From the NCBI GenBank assembly GCA_004556155.1, contig SFIM01000016.1:1-64000 (forward strand): a stretch of DNA of 64,000 nt. The letters are read 5' to 3'. Under the pieces are notes generated by a model, which saw only the letters and a program-made list of their open reading frames with translations, ran no database searches and was not told the origin of the DNA. Positions 1 to 7,985 of this stretch are shown piece after piece. The DNA comes from Clostridiales bacterium. GTDB taxonomy: Bacteria > Bacillota > Clostridia > Christensenellales > Aristaeellaceae. The first letter of the stretch is position 1; each line of letters opens with the position of its first letter. Both the position numbers and the translations under genes were made by a program.

Positions 1-38
1 CTGTGTTGATGGTTGTAGCAAACTTATTCTAACACAGT

Positions 39-63
39 GGTCCTCGCTATGGACCTTTTTATT
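39..63 (+). terminator. Rho-independent terminator
   Basis: GGTCC (39-43) and GGACC (51-55) form a short hairpin with a 7-base loop, followed directly by a T run. It probably ends a plus-strand gene lying left of the window. Bases 1-7 and 31-37 (CTGTGTT/AACACAG) form another inverted repeat just before it. I see no convincing gene in bases 1-246. Confidence 0.55.
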
Positions 64-246
64 CTCCTAAATGCTCATCTTCATTTTACAATGCGCCAAC
101 GGAATGGAATTCGCGGGAGCGTCTTTATATATTGTGCCTGCCCTGATCGTTTACGGATGCTTTCAAAAAAAGCATGCTGGACGGCATTCAATTGTCGGGG
201 ATGAAGTAAAGCCATTCAATGAAAAACGAGGAAAAAGGAGCTTTAA

Positions 247-283
247 CACAAAAGAAAATCGCCTTTGTATTCACAAAGGCGAT
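247..283 (-). terminator. Terminator of the tRNA-Thr gene
   Basis: On the minus strand an 11-base perfect stem (273-283 with 258-268, loop of 4) is followed by TTTTCTTTT. It lies 4 bases past the encoded CCA end of the tRNA. Confidence 0.85.
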
Positions 284-287
284 CATC

Positions 288-363
<76 letters not shown>

Positions 364-377
364 GTGACAACGAATTA

Positions 378-406
378 ATTATACACGAACTGCTTCCAAA
401 TTGCAA
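378..406 (-). promoter_or_regulatory. Promoter of tRNA-Thr
   Basis: On the minus strand TTGCAA (406-401), a 17-base spacer and TATAAT (383-378) lie 15 bases before the mature tRNA 5' end. Confidence 0.75.
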
Positions 407-466
407 TAGGGATTTTGCGCTTTTTTGCATTTTTTTTGCAAAAATTTGGTTTGGGCAGGGGCAGCT

Positions 467-495
467 TTGACTTCTGCCTGCTGTGCCGATATAAT
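467..495 (+). promoter_or_regulatory. Sigma-A promoter of the GNAT gene
   Basis: TTGACT (467-472), a 17-base spacer and TATAAT (490-495) precede the GNAT start at 531. Confidence 0.75.
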
Positions 496-530
496 GGAAG
501 CAGAAAAACGCAAAAACGGAGGGCAAAACC

Positions 531-1004
531 ATGCAGATTCGGATGCTTCAGCCCGGCGAGGAGATGCAGCTGGCGCGCATGAAGTGGCTGCACTGCCAGG
601 AGGATGACCGCGACTATGGCGAGCACAACCTGGACGGCGCGGATTACGCGACCTTTGCGGCGGTGTTTACGGCGTTTCAGCGCGCGCATCCGAAATACCG
701 CGTCTACGTCGCCGCGCAGGGGGATACGCTGGCTGCGGCTATGTTTGTGTATGTGATTCCAAAGGTGCCAAAGCCCGGCGGGCACGCGCAGTCCATTGCC
801 TACCTGACCAACGTGTATACCCTGCCGGAATGGCGCAATCAGGGCGTGGGCACGCGGCTGCTGCAAGCCATTGAGCAGGCGCTGGCCGCGCAGCGGTGCG
901 AATTGCTGTTTGCCTGGCCCAGCGAACGTTCGGTGCCCTGGTATGCGCGCAACGGCTTCCGCGCCGAAAATGAGATCATGGAGTGCCCGCTCTCGCCCGA
1001 ATGA
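531..1004 (+). CDS. GNAT-family N-acetyltransferase
   Basis: The 157-residue product is the length of a single-domain GNAT acetyltransferase, which moves an acetyl group from acetyl-CoA to an amine. The acetyl-CoA binding segment is visible as LTNVYTLPEWRNQGVGTRLL near residues 89-108, with the Q/R-x-x-G-x-G/A loop as RNQGVG. The C-terminal PWYARNGF matches the usual last strand of the fold. The start is fixed by GGAGGG 8 bases upstream. It stands alone, with its own promoter, and its stop abuts the stop of the convergent nagA. The substrate cannot be told from sequence. Confidence 0.9.
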   Translation: MQIRMLQPGEEMQLARMKWLHCQEDDRDYGEHNLDGADYATFAAVFTAFQRAHPKYRVYVAAQGDTLAAAMFVYVIPKVPKPGGHAQSIAYLTNVYTLPEWRNQGVGTRLLQAIEQALAAQRCELLFAWPSERSVPWYARNGFRAENEIMECPLSPE

Positions 1005-2135
1005 TTACAGCCGGCGCTGGCCGTCTGTCCATACGGCGTGCACGCGCACGTCCTTGTCGATCAGCAGAATATCCGCGTCCTTGCCCGCTTCCAGCGAGCC
1101 CTTGCGCGCCTGCATGGCGATGCTGCGCGCGGGGGTCAGCGCCGCGCAGTGTACGGCCTGATGCAGCGGCGCGCCGCCGTGAACGCAGTAGTTGCGCACC
1201 GCGTCGTTCATGCGCAGCACGCTGCCTGCGATGGTGCCGTCCGCCAGGCGGCATTCCACCCCATGCACAAAGATGGGCTGCCCGCCCAGTGTGTACTGCC
1301 CATCCTGCATGCCGCCCGCGCGGGTGCAGTCGGTAATCAGCACCAGACGTTCGCCCTTGGCGCGGCGCATCAGCGGGAACAAGCGCGCGTCCACATGGAA
1401 GCCGTCAGCAATTAACTCGGCGTAAGCATCAGAGGCCAGCGCCGCGCCCGCCGCGCCCACGCCGCGATGGGTCAGCGGCGACATGGCGTTGAAGGTGTGG
1501 GTAAAGTGATCGGCTCCGGCTTCCAGCGCGGCATAGCAGGTATCGCCATCCGCGTTGGTATGACCGATGGAAACGGCAATGCCCGCCGCGCGCAGCGCGC
1601 GCACGCAGTCCATGCCGCCGGGCATTTCGGGAGCCAGCGTGACCAGCCGCAGGGTATCGCGCCAGGGCAGGAGACGACTTGCATCCGGGGACAGGATGGC
1701 GCTGCCCGCCTGCGCGCCTTTCTTGGCCGGGTTGATAAAGGGCCCCTCGGCATGGCAGCCCAGCGCCCGCGCGCCGTCAAAATCTGGCTGGGCGCTTTCG
1801 GCCATAAAGGCGCGGATGGTTTCAAACGCGCGCGTCAGCTCCTCCCAGGCCACCGTCATGGTGGTGGGCAGGAAGGATGTAACGCCGTTTTGCAGGATGC
1901 CGCGCGCCATGCGACGCAGGCCGTCCAGGCTGCCGTCGGAGGCGTCCTCACCCAGATATCCATGAATATGCACGTCCACAAAACCAGGGGAAACGTACAG
2001 CCCCTGCGCGTCAATGGTTTCGCAGTCCGCGGGCACGGTATCGCTTAGGCCGGTCACGGCGCGGTCAAACAGCAGCGCTTTGCCCGAAACCACGCCGTCC
2101 GGCAGCAGAATTTTGCCATTGATAATCGCTTTCAT
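1005..2135 (-). CDS. nagA: N-acetylglucosamine-6-phosphate deacetylase
   Basis: NagA removes acetate from GlcNAc-6-phosphate to give glucosamine-6-phosphate during amino-sugar and cell-wall recycling in the cytoplasm. The 376 residues carry the family's metal and active-site motifs: DVHIHG (His56, His58), HAEGPFINP with Glu130, SIGHTNAD with His192, HTFNAM with His213 and LITDCTRAGG with the catalytic Asp269. It is the last gene of a six-gene minus-strand operon and its ATG overlaps the sdaAA stop (ATGA). No nagB deaminase is nearby. Length and motifs are typical, so I am confident. Confidence 0.95.
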   Translation of the reverse strand: MKAIINGKILLPDGVVSGKALLFDRAVTGLSDTVPADCETIDAQGLYVSPGFVDVHIHGYLGEDASDGSLDGLRRMARGILQNGVTSFLPTTMTVAWEELTRAFETIRAFMAESAQPDFDGARALGCHAEGPFINPAKKGAQAGSAILSPDASRLLPWRDTLRLVTLAPEMPGGMDCVRALRAAGIAVSIGHTNADGDTCYAALEAGADHFTHTFNAMSPLTHRGVGAAGAALASDAYAELIADGFHVDARLFPLMRRAKGERLVLITDCTRAGGMQDGQYTLGGQPIFVHGVECRLADGTIAGSVLRMNDAVRNYCVHGGAPLHQAVHCAALTPARSIAMQARKGSLEAGKDADILLIDKDVRVHAVWTDGQRRL

Positions 2136-2995
2136 AGTGAGGCTCTCCTTTCACATACGGAGGGGCAGGCGGCGCAGCCGCCCTCGCCCGTTTCACGCAG
2201 GGAGGCAGGCAGGGTGTCGCCCACCTGGCGCATTGCGTCGATCACCTCGTCGCAGGGGATGGGGCAGGTCACGTCCGCCAGTGCCAGATCGGCCGCCGAC
2301 AGGGCGATGGATACCGCGCCGACATTGCGGAATACGCACGGCACCTCCACCAGCCCGCGCACGGGATCGCACACCAGCCCCAGCAAATTCATCAGCGCAA
2401 AAGCGCAGGCGTCCGCCGCCTGCCTGGGGGAGCCGCCGCGCAGCGTGGTCAGCGCCGCAGCCGTCATGCCTGCGGCCGAGCCGCACTCCGCCTGACAGCC
2501 GCCCTGCGCGCCCGATATGCTGGCGCGGTTGGCGATGATCAGCCCGAAGGCGCCGGCCACAAACAGCGCGTCCACCAACTGATCGTCAGTATAGCCGTAT
2601 TCCTCCTGCACGGTTAGCAGCGCGCCGGGCAGGATGCCGCACGCGCCCGCGGTGGGTGCGGCGACAATACGGCCCATGGCGGCGTTGCACTCGGCCACGG
2701 CCAGCGCCCTGGCACAGATGCGCCCCAGCAGGCTGCCGCCCATGGTTTGCCCGGAAACAGCGGCTCGCATCAGCTTGGCGGCGTTGCCGCCCGTCAGACG
2801 GCTGACTGAGCGAAGATTGGGATCCAGACCCTTTTCAGCCGCGTCGCGCATCACGCTCAGCGCCTCCGCCATGTGCGCGTTCAATTCCTCCGCCGTGACT
2901 GCGGCGGAGTCGTTTTTTAACTGCCAGGCACGGGCGGCGTTGGCAATGCCAGTATCCTGCGCGGCAAGCAGCAGCTTTTCAACCGATCGATCCAT
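2132..2995 (-). CDS. sdaAA: L-serine dehydratase, alpha subunit
   Basis: This is the iron-sulfur catalytic chain of the two-chain Bacillota L-serine dehydratase, which turns serine into pyruvate and ammonia. Recognisable blocks are ISGAQGGCQAECGSAAGM, CDPVRGLVEVPCVFRN and the C-terminal LPASLRETGEGG, matching the family's LPxALRETxxGG end. The cysteines in these blocks are candidates for the 4Fe-4S cluster. I place the start at 2995 because AGGAGGT lies 7 bases upstream; a longer open frame to 3040 has no such site. The partner sdaAB lies 5.6 kb away on the other strand. The tail is unusually cysteine-rich (CAACPSVC). Confidence 0.93.
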   Translation of the reverse strand: MDRSVEKLLLAAQDTGIANAARAWQLKNDSAAVTAEELNAHMAEALSVMRDAAEKGLDPNLRSVSRLTGGNAAKLMRAAVSGQTMGGSLLGRICARALAVAECNAAMGRIVAAPTAGACGILPGALLTVQEEYGYTDDQLVDALFVAGAFGLIIANRASISGAQGGCQAECGSAAGMTAAALTTLRGGSPRQAADACAFALMNLLGLVCDPVRGLVEVPCVFRNVGAVSIALSAADLALADVTCPIPCDEVIDAMRQVGDTLPASLRETGEGGCAACPSVCERRASL

Positions 2996-3027
2996 GATAA
3001 CCTCCTGTGAGGGTAATGGGCGGCGCT

Positions 3028-3861
3028 TTACGGCAGGCAATCCAGCCGCTGCCCCAGCAGCACCCGCGTTTCCTCGCCGCGGCGCGTGGCGGCAAAAAAG
3101 CGTTCGTCCACCGTTGCCCGCCCCTTTTGCAGCAGCAGCACCACGGTAGAGCCGCCATAATAAAAGCAGCCCTTTTCTGCGCCGCGCGTAAATGCGCCCG
3201 CGCCGTCATGGTTGCAGACGCGCCCCACCAGCAGGGCGCCCACTTCAATCTGCGCGACGGTGCCAAAGTGTCTGGTCTGCATCAGGGTATACTCGCGGCA
3301 ATTTTGGATAAACACGTTGGTATGTTCTAACGCAATGGGGCGCACCGTGTGCAGCCTGCCTGGAATAAAAACATTCTCGCCCTTCTCACCATCGTCAATA
3401 TAATGATAGCGGTGGTAATCATCCACGCACAGGCGAAATACCAGGCAATCACCGCCTGCAAACAGCGCCGCGCGCGGATCGCCGCCCAGCAGGGCGCGCA
3501 CATCGTAGCGGCTGCCCTTGATATCAAATACGCCCGTCTCCTCCAGATGATACGCGCTCAGCCGCCCGTCGCAGGGGGCGGACAGGCAGGCAGGATCCTG
3601 CGGCAGCGGACGCAGCTCGGGACGGATATGGCGGGTGAAAAAGTCGTTGAAGCTATGGTAGGTTTCGGGCAGATAGTCCGCCATGCGGATGCCGCTTTTG
3701 CGGATAAAGGGGCCGATCAGCGCGCAGGATACGCGCCGGTTTAGCAGCCATCCCGCGGCGCGCGAAAGCGGCCGCGCCGTCAGCGGGCGCAGCAGCATGC
3801 GGCCTGGCACCGTGCCGTATAAAAAGCGCAGCGCGCGCCCATCAGAACGCGCGGAAGCCAT
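3028..3861 (-). CDS. psd: Phosphatidylserine decarboxylase proenzyme
   Basis: Psd makes phosphatidylethanolamine from phosphatidylserine at the membrane, after cutting itself to form a pyruvoyl group. The self-cleavage motif is GGST at residues 236-239, giving an alpha chain that starts at Ser238 (converted to pyruvoyl). Other family blocks are YHSFNDFFTRHIRPE, PCDGRLSAY and DDYHRYHY. The 277 residues fit the shorter clostridial Psd class. The start overlaps the pssA stop by 20 bases and has no clear ribosome site, so translation is probably coupled to pssA. The GGST rather than LGST form is common in this class. Confidence 0.95.
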   Translation of the reverse strand: MASARSDGRALRFLYGTVPGRMLLRPLTARPLSRAAGWLLNRRVSCALIGPFIRKSGIRMADYLPETYHSFNDFFTRHIRPELRPLPQDPACLSAPCDGRLSAYHLEETGVFDIKGSRYDVRALLGGDPRAALFAGGDCLVFRLCVDDYHRYHYIDDGEKGENVFIPGRLHTVRPIALEHTNVFIQNCREYTLMQTRHFGTVAQIEVGALLVGRVCNHDGAGAFTRGAEKGCFYYGGSTVVLLLQKGRATVDERFFAATRRGEETRVLLGQRLDCLP

Positions 3862-4537
3862 TGTATTTTACCAACAGGATCAGCAGAAACTCCAGCCCGC
3901 CGATGCCCACCATGATCAGAACCGTGCGCAGCGTGGGCTTGCGCATGCGGAATTTGCACACAAAGGCCAGCGCCGTCAGCAGCATCACCGCGTAATAGCC
4001 GATGGCGATGTCCGCGCAGATCAGGTGCCGCAGCAGCAAAAAGGTGGGAAAAATCAGCGCTGAACTGGTAACAGGCAGGCCATAATATACCTTTTGCACC
4101 TTTTCGCCCGCCGCGCAGCCGGCCTCGGCCTGCACATTAAAGTAGGCCAGGCGGATCAGCGCCGCCAGCACATAAATGACGAAGATGCCCACATACACGG
4201 GATAGGGCACCCGCGCCACCAGGCAGGGATCCTGCGGGGGATCGAAGATCATCGAGGCCTTGTACAGCCCTGCGCCGATGCAGGCGGGCAGCACGCCGAA
4301 GGCCACCAGATCGCTGAGCGAGTCGATCTGGATGCCGTATTGCTTTTCCTGCTCTGTGCGGTCGGTCTTGGTGCGGGCGATCATGCCGTCAAAGGCGTCG
4401 CACAGCCCGCTGATCAGCAGGAAAATGGCGCCGATGTAGGGATGGCCGTGCCCCGCCAGGGACACGAAGATCCCGATCACGGCCGATACCAGCGAGCCGT
4501 AGGTCAGCCAGACGGTATAATTGTAAAAACCCAGCAT
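3842..4537 (-). CDS. pssA: CDP-diacylglycerol-serine O-phosphatidyltransferase
   Basis: PssA joins CDP-diacylglycerol and serine to give phosphatidylserine, the substrate of the next gene. The CDP-alcohol transferase motif is visible as CDAFDGMIAR followed by GIQIDSLSD. The spacer between AR and G is 12 residues, longer than the textbook 8, a form I associate with clostridial members. Several hydrophobic segments give an integral membrane protein of 231 residues. The start MLGFYN at 4537 is chosen because upstream codons belong to the flippase gene, which ends 5 bases earlier. AAGGAACGG upstream is a modest ribosome site. Confidence 0.93.
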   Translation of the reverse strand: MLGFYNYTVWLTYGSLVSAVIGIFVSLAGHGHPYIGAIFLLISGLCDAFDGMIARTKTDRTEQEKQYGIQIDSLSDLVAFGVLPACIGAGLYKASMIFDPPQDPCLVARVPYPVYVGIFVIYVLAALIRLAYFNVQAEAGCAAGEKVQKVYYGLPVTSSALIFPTFLLLRHLICADIAIGYYAVMLLTALAFVCKFRMRKPTLRTVLIMVGIGGLEFLLILLVKYNGFRAF

Positions 4538-4542
4538 GCGCT

Positions 4543-5568
4543 TCACCGTTCCTTGCTTAACTTTCGTTTGGCGGCGTAGACAAGCAGCAGCGCCCCGCAC
4601 AAAACGACGCAGCTGTAGAAAGAAATCGCGCGGGACAGCAGCTCCAGCAATACCGGAGACTGCGCAAGCGACCGGTATCCATCCAGGAAGAGATAGTCCG
4701 CCACGCCCACCGAGCCGGGCAGCGGGACGGCGTTGGAGCCCAGGATCACCATGGTCTGTGCGGCAAACGCCTCGCCTGTGCGGGCGCGATTGCCGCCTTC
4801 GGCGAGATACACGCACACGGGAGACAGCACGATGGCCAGCCGCTGCGCCAGGTTAAAGACAAAGCTCAGCAAAATCAGCTTCCATTGTCCGCGCAGCGCG
4901 CCGGAGCACTGCTGATAGTCGTCGCGCAGCTCGGCGTATTTCTGCTTGCGGCTTTCGATATCGCGGATCAGGTGCAGCTTATGGCCGATTTTCAGCGCCC
5001 AGTCCGCCAGCCGCAGGAAGATCGGCTCGTGGAAAATCAGCAGCGTCAGCCCGGCCAGCAGCGCCACCTGCGTGCCCGCGCCTACCCAGATCAGGATCCT
5101 GGAGGCGGGGCCGAACAGCTTCAGCAGCCCCGGATGCAGCGCAAGCCCAGCCGCAGCCATCAGCAGGATGGACAGGGTGTAGAGCACCAGGTTAATCAGC
5201 AGCGCCACGGCGGTGGGGGCGGCGGGAATGCCGCTGCGCATCATCAGCACCGCGCTGGCCGGCTGGCCGCCCGTGGCTGAGGGCGTGATGGCGGAAAAGT
5301 AAATATCCGCCGCAGAGTACAGCACGCCCTGCCCTACGCCGCGCCGGTAGCCCAGCGCGCGGCAGATGGTTAGCAGCGCCAGCCCTTCCAGCAGAATATA
5401 CAGCAGCGTGCACAGCGCAGCGGCAGCCAGCCCGGCGGGATGCGCCGCGCGCACATACTCCCCAAAGCCTTCTCGTGTAAAGGAAGCGCTTTGCGAGCAG
5501 ATGGTAAACACCGTCAGCCCGATCAGCAGCACGAATATCAGGCTGTACAGCCATTGCTTACGCTTCAT
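4543..5568 (-). CDS. Flippase-like membrane protein (LPG synthase TM domain)
   Basis: A 341-residue protein with about eight hydrophobic segments, resembling the transmembrane half of MprF (UPF0104/LPG_synthase_TM). Typical family features are ITPSATGGQPASAVLMMRS near the middle and VPLPGSVGVADYLFL near the C-terminus. MprF-type domains move aminoacylated lipids across the membrane; this protein has no synthase domain. Its place between a PAP2 gene and pssA-psd suggests lipid movement in envelope assembly, but the substrate is unknown. The start at 5568 has GGAG 8 bases upstream and overlaps the PAP2 stop by 11 bases. Confidence 0.85.
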   Translation of the reverse strand: MKRKQWLYSLIFVLLIGLTVFTICSQSASFTREGFGEYVRAAHPAGLAAAALCTLLYILLEGLALLTICRALGYRRGVGQGVLYSAADIYFSAITPSATGGQPASAVLMMRSGIPAAPTAVALLINLVLYTLSILLMAAAGLALHPGLLKLFGPASRILIWVGAGTQVALLAGLTLLIFHEPIFLRLADWALKIGHKLHLIRDIESRKQKYAELRDDYQQCSGALRGQWKLILLSFVFNLAQRLAIVLSPVCVYLAEGGNRARTGEAFAAQTMVILGSNAVPLPGSVGVADYLFLDGYRSLAQSPVLLELLSRAISFYSCVVLCGALLLVYAAKRKLSKER

Positions 5569-6223
5569 GAGCAATTCTCCAGCGGGCGGCATAGCGCTCA
5601 CCCAGGCGCAGCCTGCGCGATATCCACAGGCCGATTTCGCCCACCAGGATGCCTGCGGGAATATCCAGCACCAGGTGCTGGCGCACCAGGACGGTGGAGG
5701 CATAGATGGCAAGCGACAGGATAAAAGCGGCGATTTTCACCCACTTTGGCACGCGGCGGCAGCGGGCAAGGCCGCGCCAGCACAGGTGGCTTTCCATGCA
5801 GTGAATGGAGGGAAACAGATTGTTTGGCACGTCAGTCCAGTAGATAAATCGCACCAGGCGGGAAAAGATGTCGTTGCCCGTCACCGCAGGCCGCTCCATC
5901 TGGGTGGGCAGGATCAGGAAAAAGGCCAGGCATATGAGCTTGCCGATCATCTCGCCAAACAGCATGCCGCCGCGCTCCGGGCTGTCGGCGGCAATGACCA
6001 TGTAGGCGAACCACCAGTATACAAACGACAGCATGTAGACCACGATAAACGGCGGCACCAGGGGAATGCGATGGTCGAGGGGCAGCGACAGATCGTAGGA
6101 CGTCATGCTCAGGTTAAAGAGCCGGCTGCCGTAGTAGACCAGCATATTCAGCGCCAGACAGCCCAGCAGCGGCAGCACCGCGTATTTGGGGACATAGTGT
6201 TTCATCCAATTGAAAAGCTTCAT
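5558..6223 (-). CDS. PAP2-superfamily membrane phosphatase
   Basis: The 221-residue membrane protein has the three PAP2 blocks in the form seen in Aur1/inositol-phosphorylceramide-synthase-like members: LPTQMERP, FPSIHCMESH and LVRQHLVLDIPAG. The histidines in the last two blocks are the expected catalytic pair. Such enzymes remove or exchange phosphate head groups of lipids at the outer membrane face. Five or six hydrophobic segments are visible. It is the first gene of the lipid operon and has its own promoter at 6270-6298. The start at 6223 follows GGAG; the open frame extends upstream without a better site. Confidence 0.85.
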   Translation of the reverse strand: MKLFNWMKHYVPKYAVLPLLGCLALNMLVYYGSRLFNLSMTSYDLSLPLDHRIPLVPPFIVVYMLSFVYWWFAYMVIAADSPERGGMLFGEMIGKLICLAFFLILPTQMERPAVTGNDIFSRLVRFIYWTDVPNNLFPSIHCMESHLCWRGLARCRRVPKWVKIAAFILSLAIYASTVLVRQHLVLDIPAGILVGEIGLWISRRLRLGERYAARWRIAHEA

Positions 6224-6269
6224 CCGGGATCTCCATTCCGGGGATTCGCGGGATAGACCCGCTTTTGTT

Positions 6270-6298
6270 ATCATATCACATCGTTGCTTGCAGTGCAA
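6270..6298 (-). promoter_or_regulatory. Promoter of the phospholipid operon
   Basis: On the minus strand TTGCAC (6298-6293), a 17-base spacer and TATGAT (6275-6270) precede the PAP2 start at 6223. Confidence 0.65.
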
Positions 6299-6305
6299 GG
6301 AAAAG

Positions 6306-6344
6306 CCAAAAACTGCCCGTATACGCCAAAACTGCCCGTATACG
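6306..6344. repeat. Two-copy 19-20 bp tandem repeat
   Basis: The unit CCAAAAACTGCCCGTATACG (6306-6325) is repeated as CCAAAACTGCCCGTATACG (6326-6344), differing by one A. It lies between the pth terminator stem and the lipid-operon promoter. Each copy carries CGTATACG, an 8-base palindrome. Confidence 0.8.
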
Positions 6345-6379
6345 AAAAGTCTCCCGCGTGCGGAAACCCGCCGCGGGAG
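6344..6379 (-). terminator. Probable terminator after pth
   Basis: CTCCCGCG (6351-6358) and CGCGGGAG (6372-6379) form a GC-rich stem, followed on the minus strand by ACTTTTC. The T run is short, so it may be leaky. Confidence 0.55.
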
Positions 6380-6383
6380 GGCG

Positions 6384-6953
6384 CTATGCCTTGGTATTGT
6401 AGGTATTCATGGCTTTGTCGATGCCGTGCAGCACAAAGCACTCCGCCGCCTCGGCCGCGCGGGCAAAGCAGGCGTCCATGGCCTTGCGCTCCTCCTCGGT
6501 CTGATAGCGGGAGAGCACCCAGTCCGCCAGGTTCCAGAAGGTCGGGCGCGCGCCTACGCCGATGCGGATGCGCGGAAAGCGGTCGCTGCCGGTTTTGAGC
6601 AGGATATCGCGCCAGCCATTGTGCGTGCCCGAGCCGCCGAAGGGGCGAACGCGCAGCGTGCCCAGCTCCAGGTCGATGTCATCCGAAAAGATCATCACAT
6701 CCTGCGGCTGCACCTTGTACCATTGCATGGCCGCAGCCACGCAGTCGCCGGAAAGGTTCATGTAGGTTTGCGGCTTGATCAGCGCCACGCGCTCGCCGCC
6801 CACCGTGCCCTCGCCGATCAGCCCATGGCAGCGCGCGCGCGTGACGGGGATGTGCCAGCGATCCGATAACCGGTCGATCACCTCAAAGCCCGCGTTGTGG
6901 CGGGTGTGGGCATACTGATCGCCATAGTTGCCCAATCCAATAAATAGCTTCAT
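6384..6953 (-). CDS. pth: Peptidyl-tRNA hydrolase
   Basis: Pth releases peptides from tRNAs dropped by stalled ribosomes and is usually essential. The 189-residue product has the catalytic His19 in THRHNAGF, Asn9 in GLGNYG, Asp92 in FSDDIDLELG and Asn112 in SGTHNGW, all in the expected order. PQTYMNLSG is also typical. Its start is 27 bases after the purR stop, so the two are likely cotranscribed. Length and residues agree with a functional enzyme. Confidence 0.97.
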   Translation of the reverse strand: MKLFIGLGNYGDQYAHTRHNAGFEVIDRLSDRWHIPVTRARCHGLIGEGTVGGERVALIKPQTYMNLSGDCVAAAMQWYKVQPQDVMIFSDDIDLELGTLRVRPFGGSGTHNGWRDILLKTGSDRFPRIRIGVGARPTFWNLADWVLSRYQTEEERKAMDACFARAAEAAECFVLHGIDKAMNTYNTKA

Positions 6954-6980
6954 ATTAGAATTTACCTTAAATCTACCTTT

Positions 6981-7793
6981 TTACTTTACCCAGTCCGCCA
7001 CACGTACCTGGCTCGGCTCACCATCGCGGATATCACCCAGCAGCATTAGCGCTTTTTCACCCTCCACAAAGCGCTGCGCAGGATGCTCCATTGCCAGCAC
7101 GAAGCACATGCCCACGGCCTTCACGTTGAACTCGCTCAGCAGCGACAGCATGCCGCGCGCTGTGCCGCCACCGCGCATAAAGTCGTCCACGATCAGGGCC
7201 GAGCCGCCTTCGCGCACCGCGCGGCGGCTGAGCGACATGGTTTCAATGCCGCCCTTGCCTGAAACATAGTTGATGTTTACGGCGCTGCCCTCATATACCT
7301 TTGAGGAGCGGCGCGCGATAATCAGCGGCACATGCAGGGCTTCAGCGGTCATCAGCGCCACGGGAATGCCCTTGGTTTCCATGGTCAGCACAAAGTCCAC
7401 GTTCGCATCATAGTATTCAGCCGCAAACAGCTTGCCCATGCCCGATACCAGCTGGGGATCGGACAGAATATCCGAAAAATACAGGAAGCCGCCCGGCAGC
7501 ACGCGGCCAGGGGAACGCAGCTTTTCGCAGATGCCTTCCAAAAATGCGCGGCCCTCGCCCTCCTGCACCAGGGGACGATAGCGCATGCCGCCCGCCGCGC
7601 CGGTGACGGTTTCCAGCGTGCCCAGCTTGAAATCCTGCATAATGCCGGCCAGGATGGATGCATCCTCGCTGACCGTGCTCTTGGCCGCGCCGAACATTTC
7701 GCAGAAAAAAGACAGGGTGAAGATCCGGTTGGGCGCGTCGGAAAGTATCTTAGTCATGACCGCCAGGCGCTCATTGCGCTTGAATTTATCCAT
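6981..7793 (-). CDS. purR: Pur operon repressor PurR
   Basis: Bacillota PurR is an N-terminal winged helix joined to a phosphoribosyltransferase-like domain that binds PRPP and controls purine genes. Here the N-terminal 75 residues form the DNA-binding part (KFKRNERLAVMTKIL onward), and ALIVDDFMRGGGTARG is the PRPP loop. The 270 residues match the family. The start at 7793 follows AAGGAGGCT; a longer frame begins at 7814. Two CGAAC boxes, one inside its own promoter, suggest autoregulation. It is divergent from pyrE and upstream of pth. Confidence 0.95.
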   Translation of the reverse strand: MDKFKRNERLAVMTKILSDAPNRIFTLSFFCEMFGAAKSTVSEDASILAGIMQDFKLGTLETVTGAAGGMRYRPLVQEGEGRAFLEGICEKLRSPGRVLPGGFLYFSDILSDPQLVSGMGKLFAAEYYDANVDFVLTMETKGIPVALMTAEALHVPLIIARRSSKVYEGSAVNINYVSGKGGIETMSLSRRAVREGGSALIVDDFMRGGGTARGMLSLLSEFNVKAVGMCFVLAMEHPAQRFVEGEKALMLLGDIRDGEPSQVRVADWVK

Positions 7794-7834
7794 CGATGGC
7801 AGCCTCCTTGCCATGTAATTGAGAGTGACGACGT

Positions 7835-7863
7835 ATTATACATCAAAATCACGAACAATGCAA
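7835..7863 (-). promoter_or_regulatory. purR promoter with internal PurBox-like site
   Basis: On the minus strand TTGCAT (7863-7858), a 17-base spacer and TATAAT (7840-7835). ACGAACAAT (7851-7859, plus strand), close to the PurBox core CGAACWWT, sits in the spacer. A second element, CGAACGTTCG, lies at 7877-7886. Binding by PurR is inferred. Confidence 0.65.
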
Positions 7864-7935
7864 TAGATGCTGATGGCGAACGTTCGTGAAAATCTGATTT
7901 TTTTGCTTTTCAAGCGTGTTTTTTGCTTTTATGCA

Positions 7936-7965
7936 TTGACCGCAGCGCTGGCTATCCTCTATAAT
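7936..7965 (+). promoter_or_regulatory. Promoter of pyrE-sdaAB
   Basis: TTGACC (7936-7941), an 18-base spacer and TATAAT (7960-7965). The expected transcript start is only about 14 bases before the pyrE ATG, leaving just enough room for GAGGAAG. Confidence 0.75.
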
Positions 7966-7985
7966 AAGGGCGAGGAAGTGATTGC

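Noticed and set aside
1..37. Inverted repeat at the left edge as an insertion-sequence end
   Set aside because: Only seven bases match, and no transposase fragment is visible beside it.
4369..4404. Longer spacer in the PssA catalytic motif as a defect
   Set aside because: The 12-residue spacer is the form I know from clostridial PssA proteins, and all conserved Asp/Gly/Arg residues are present.
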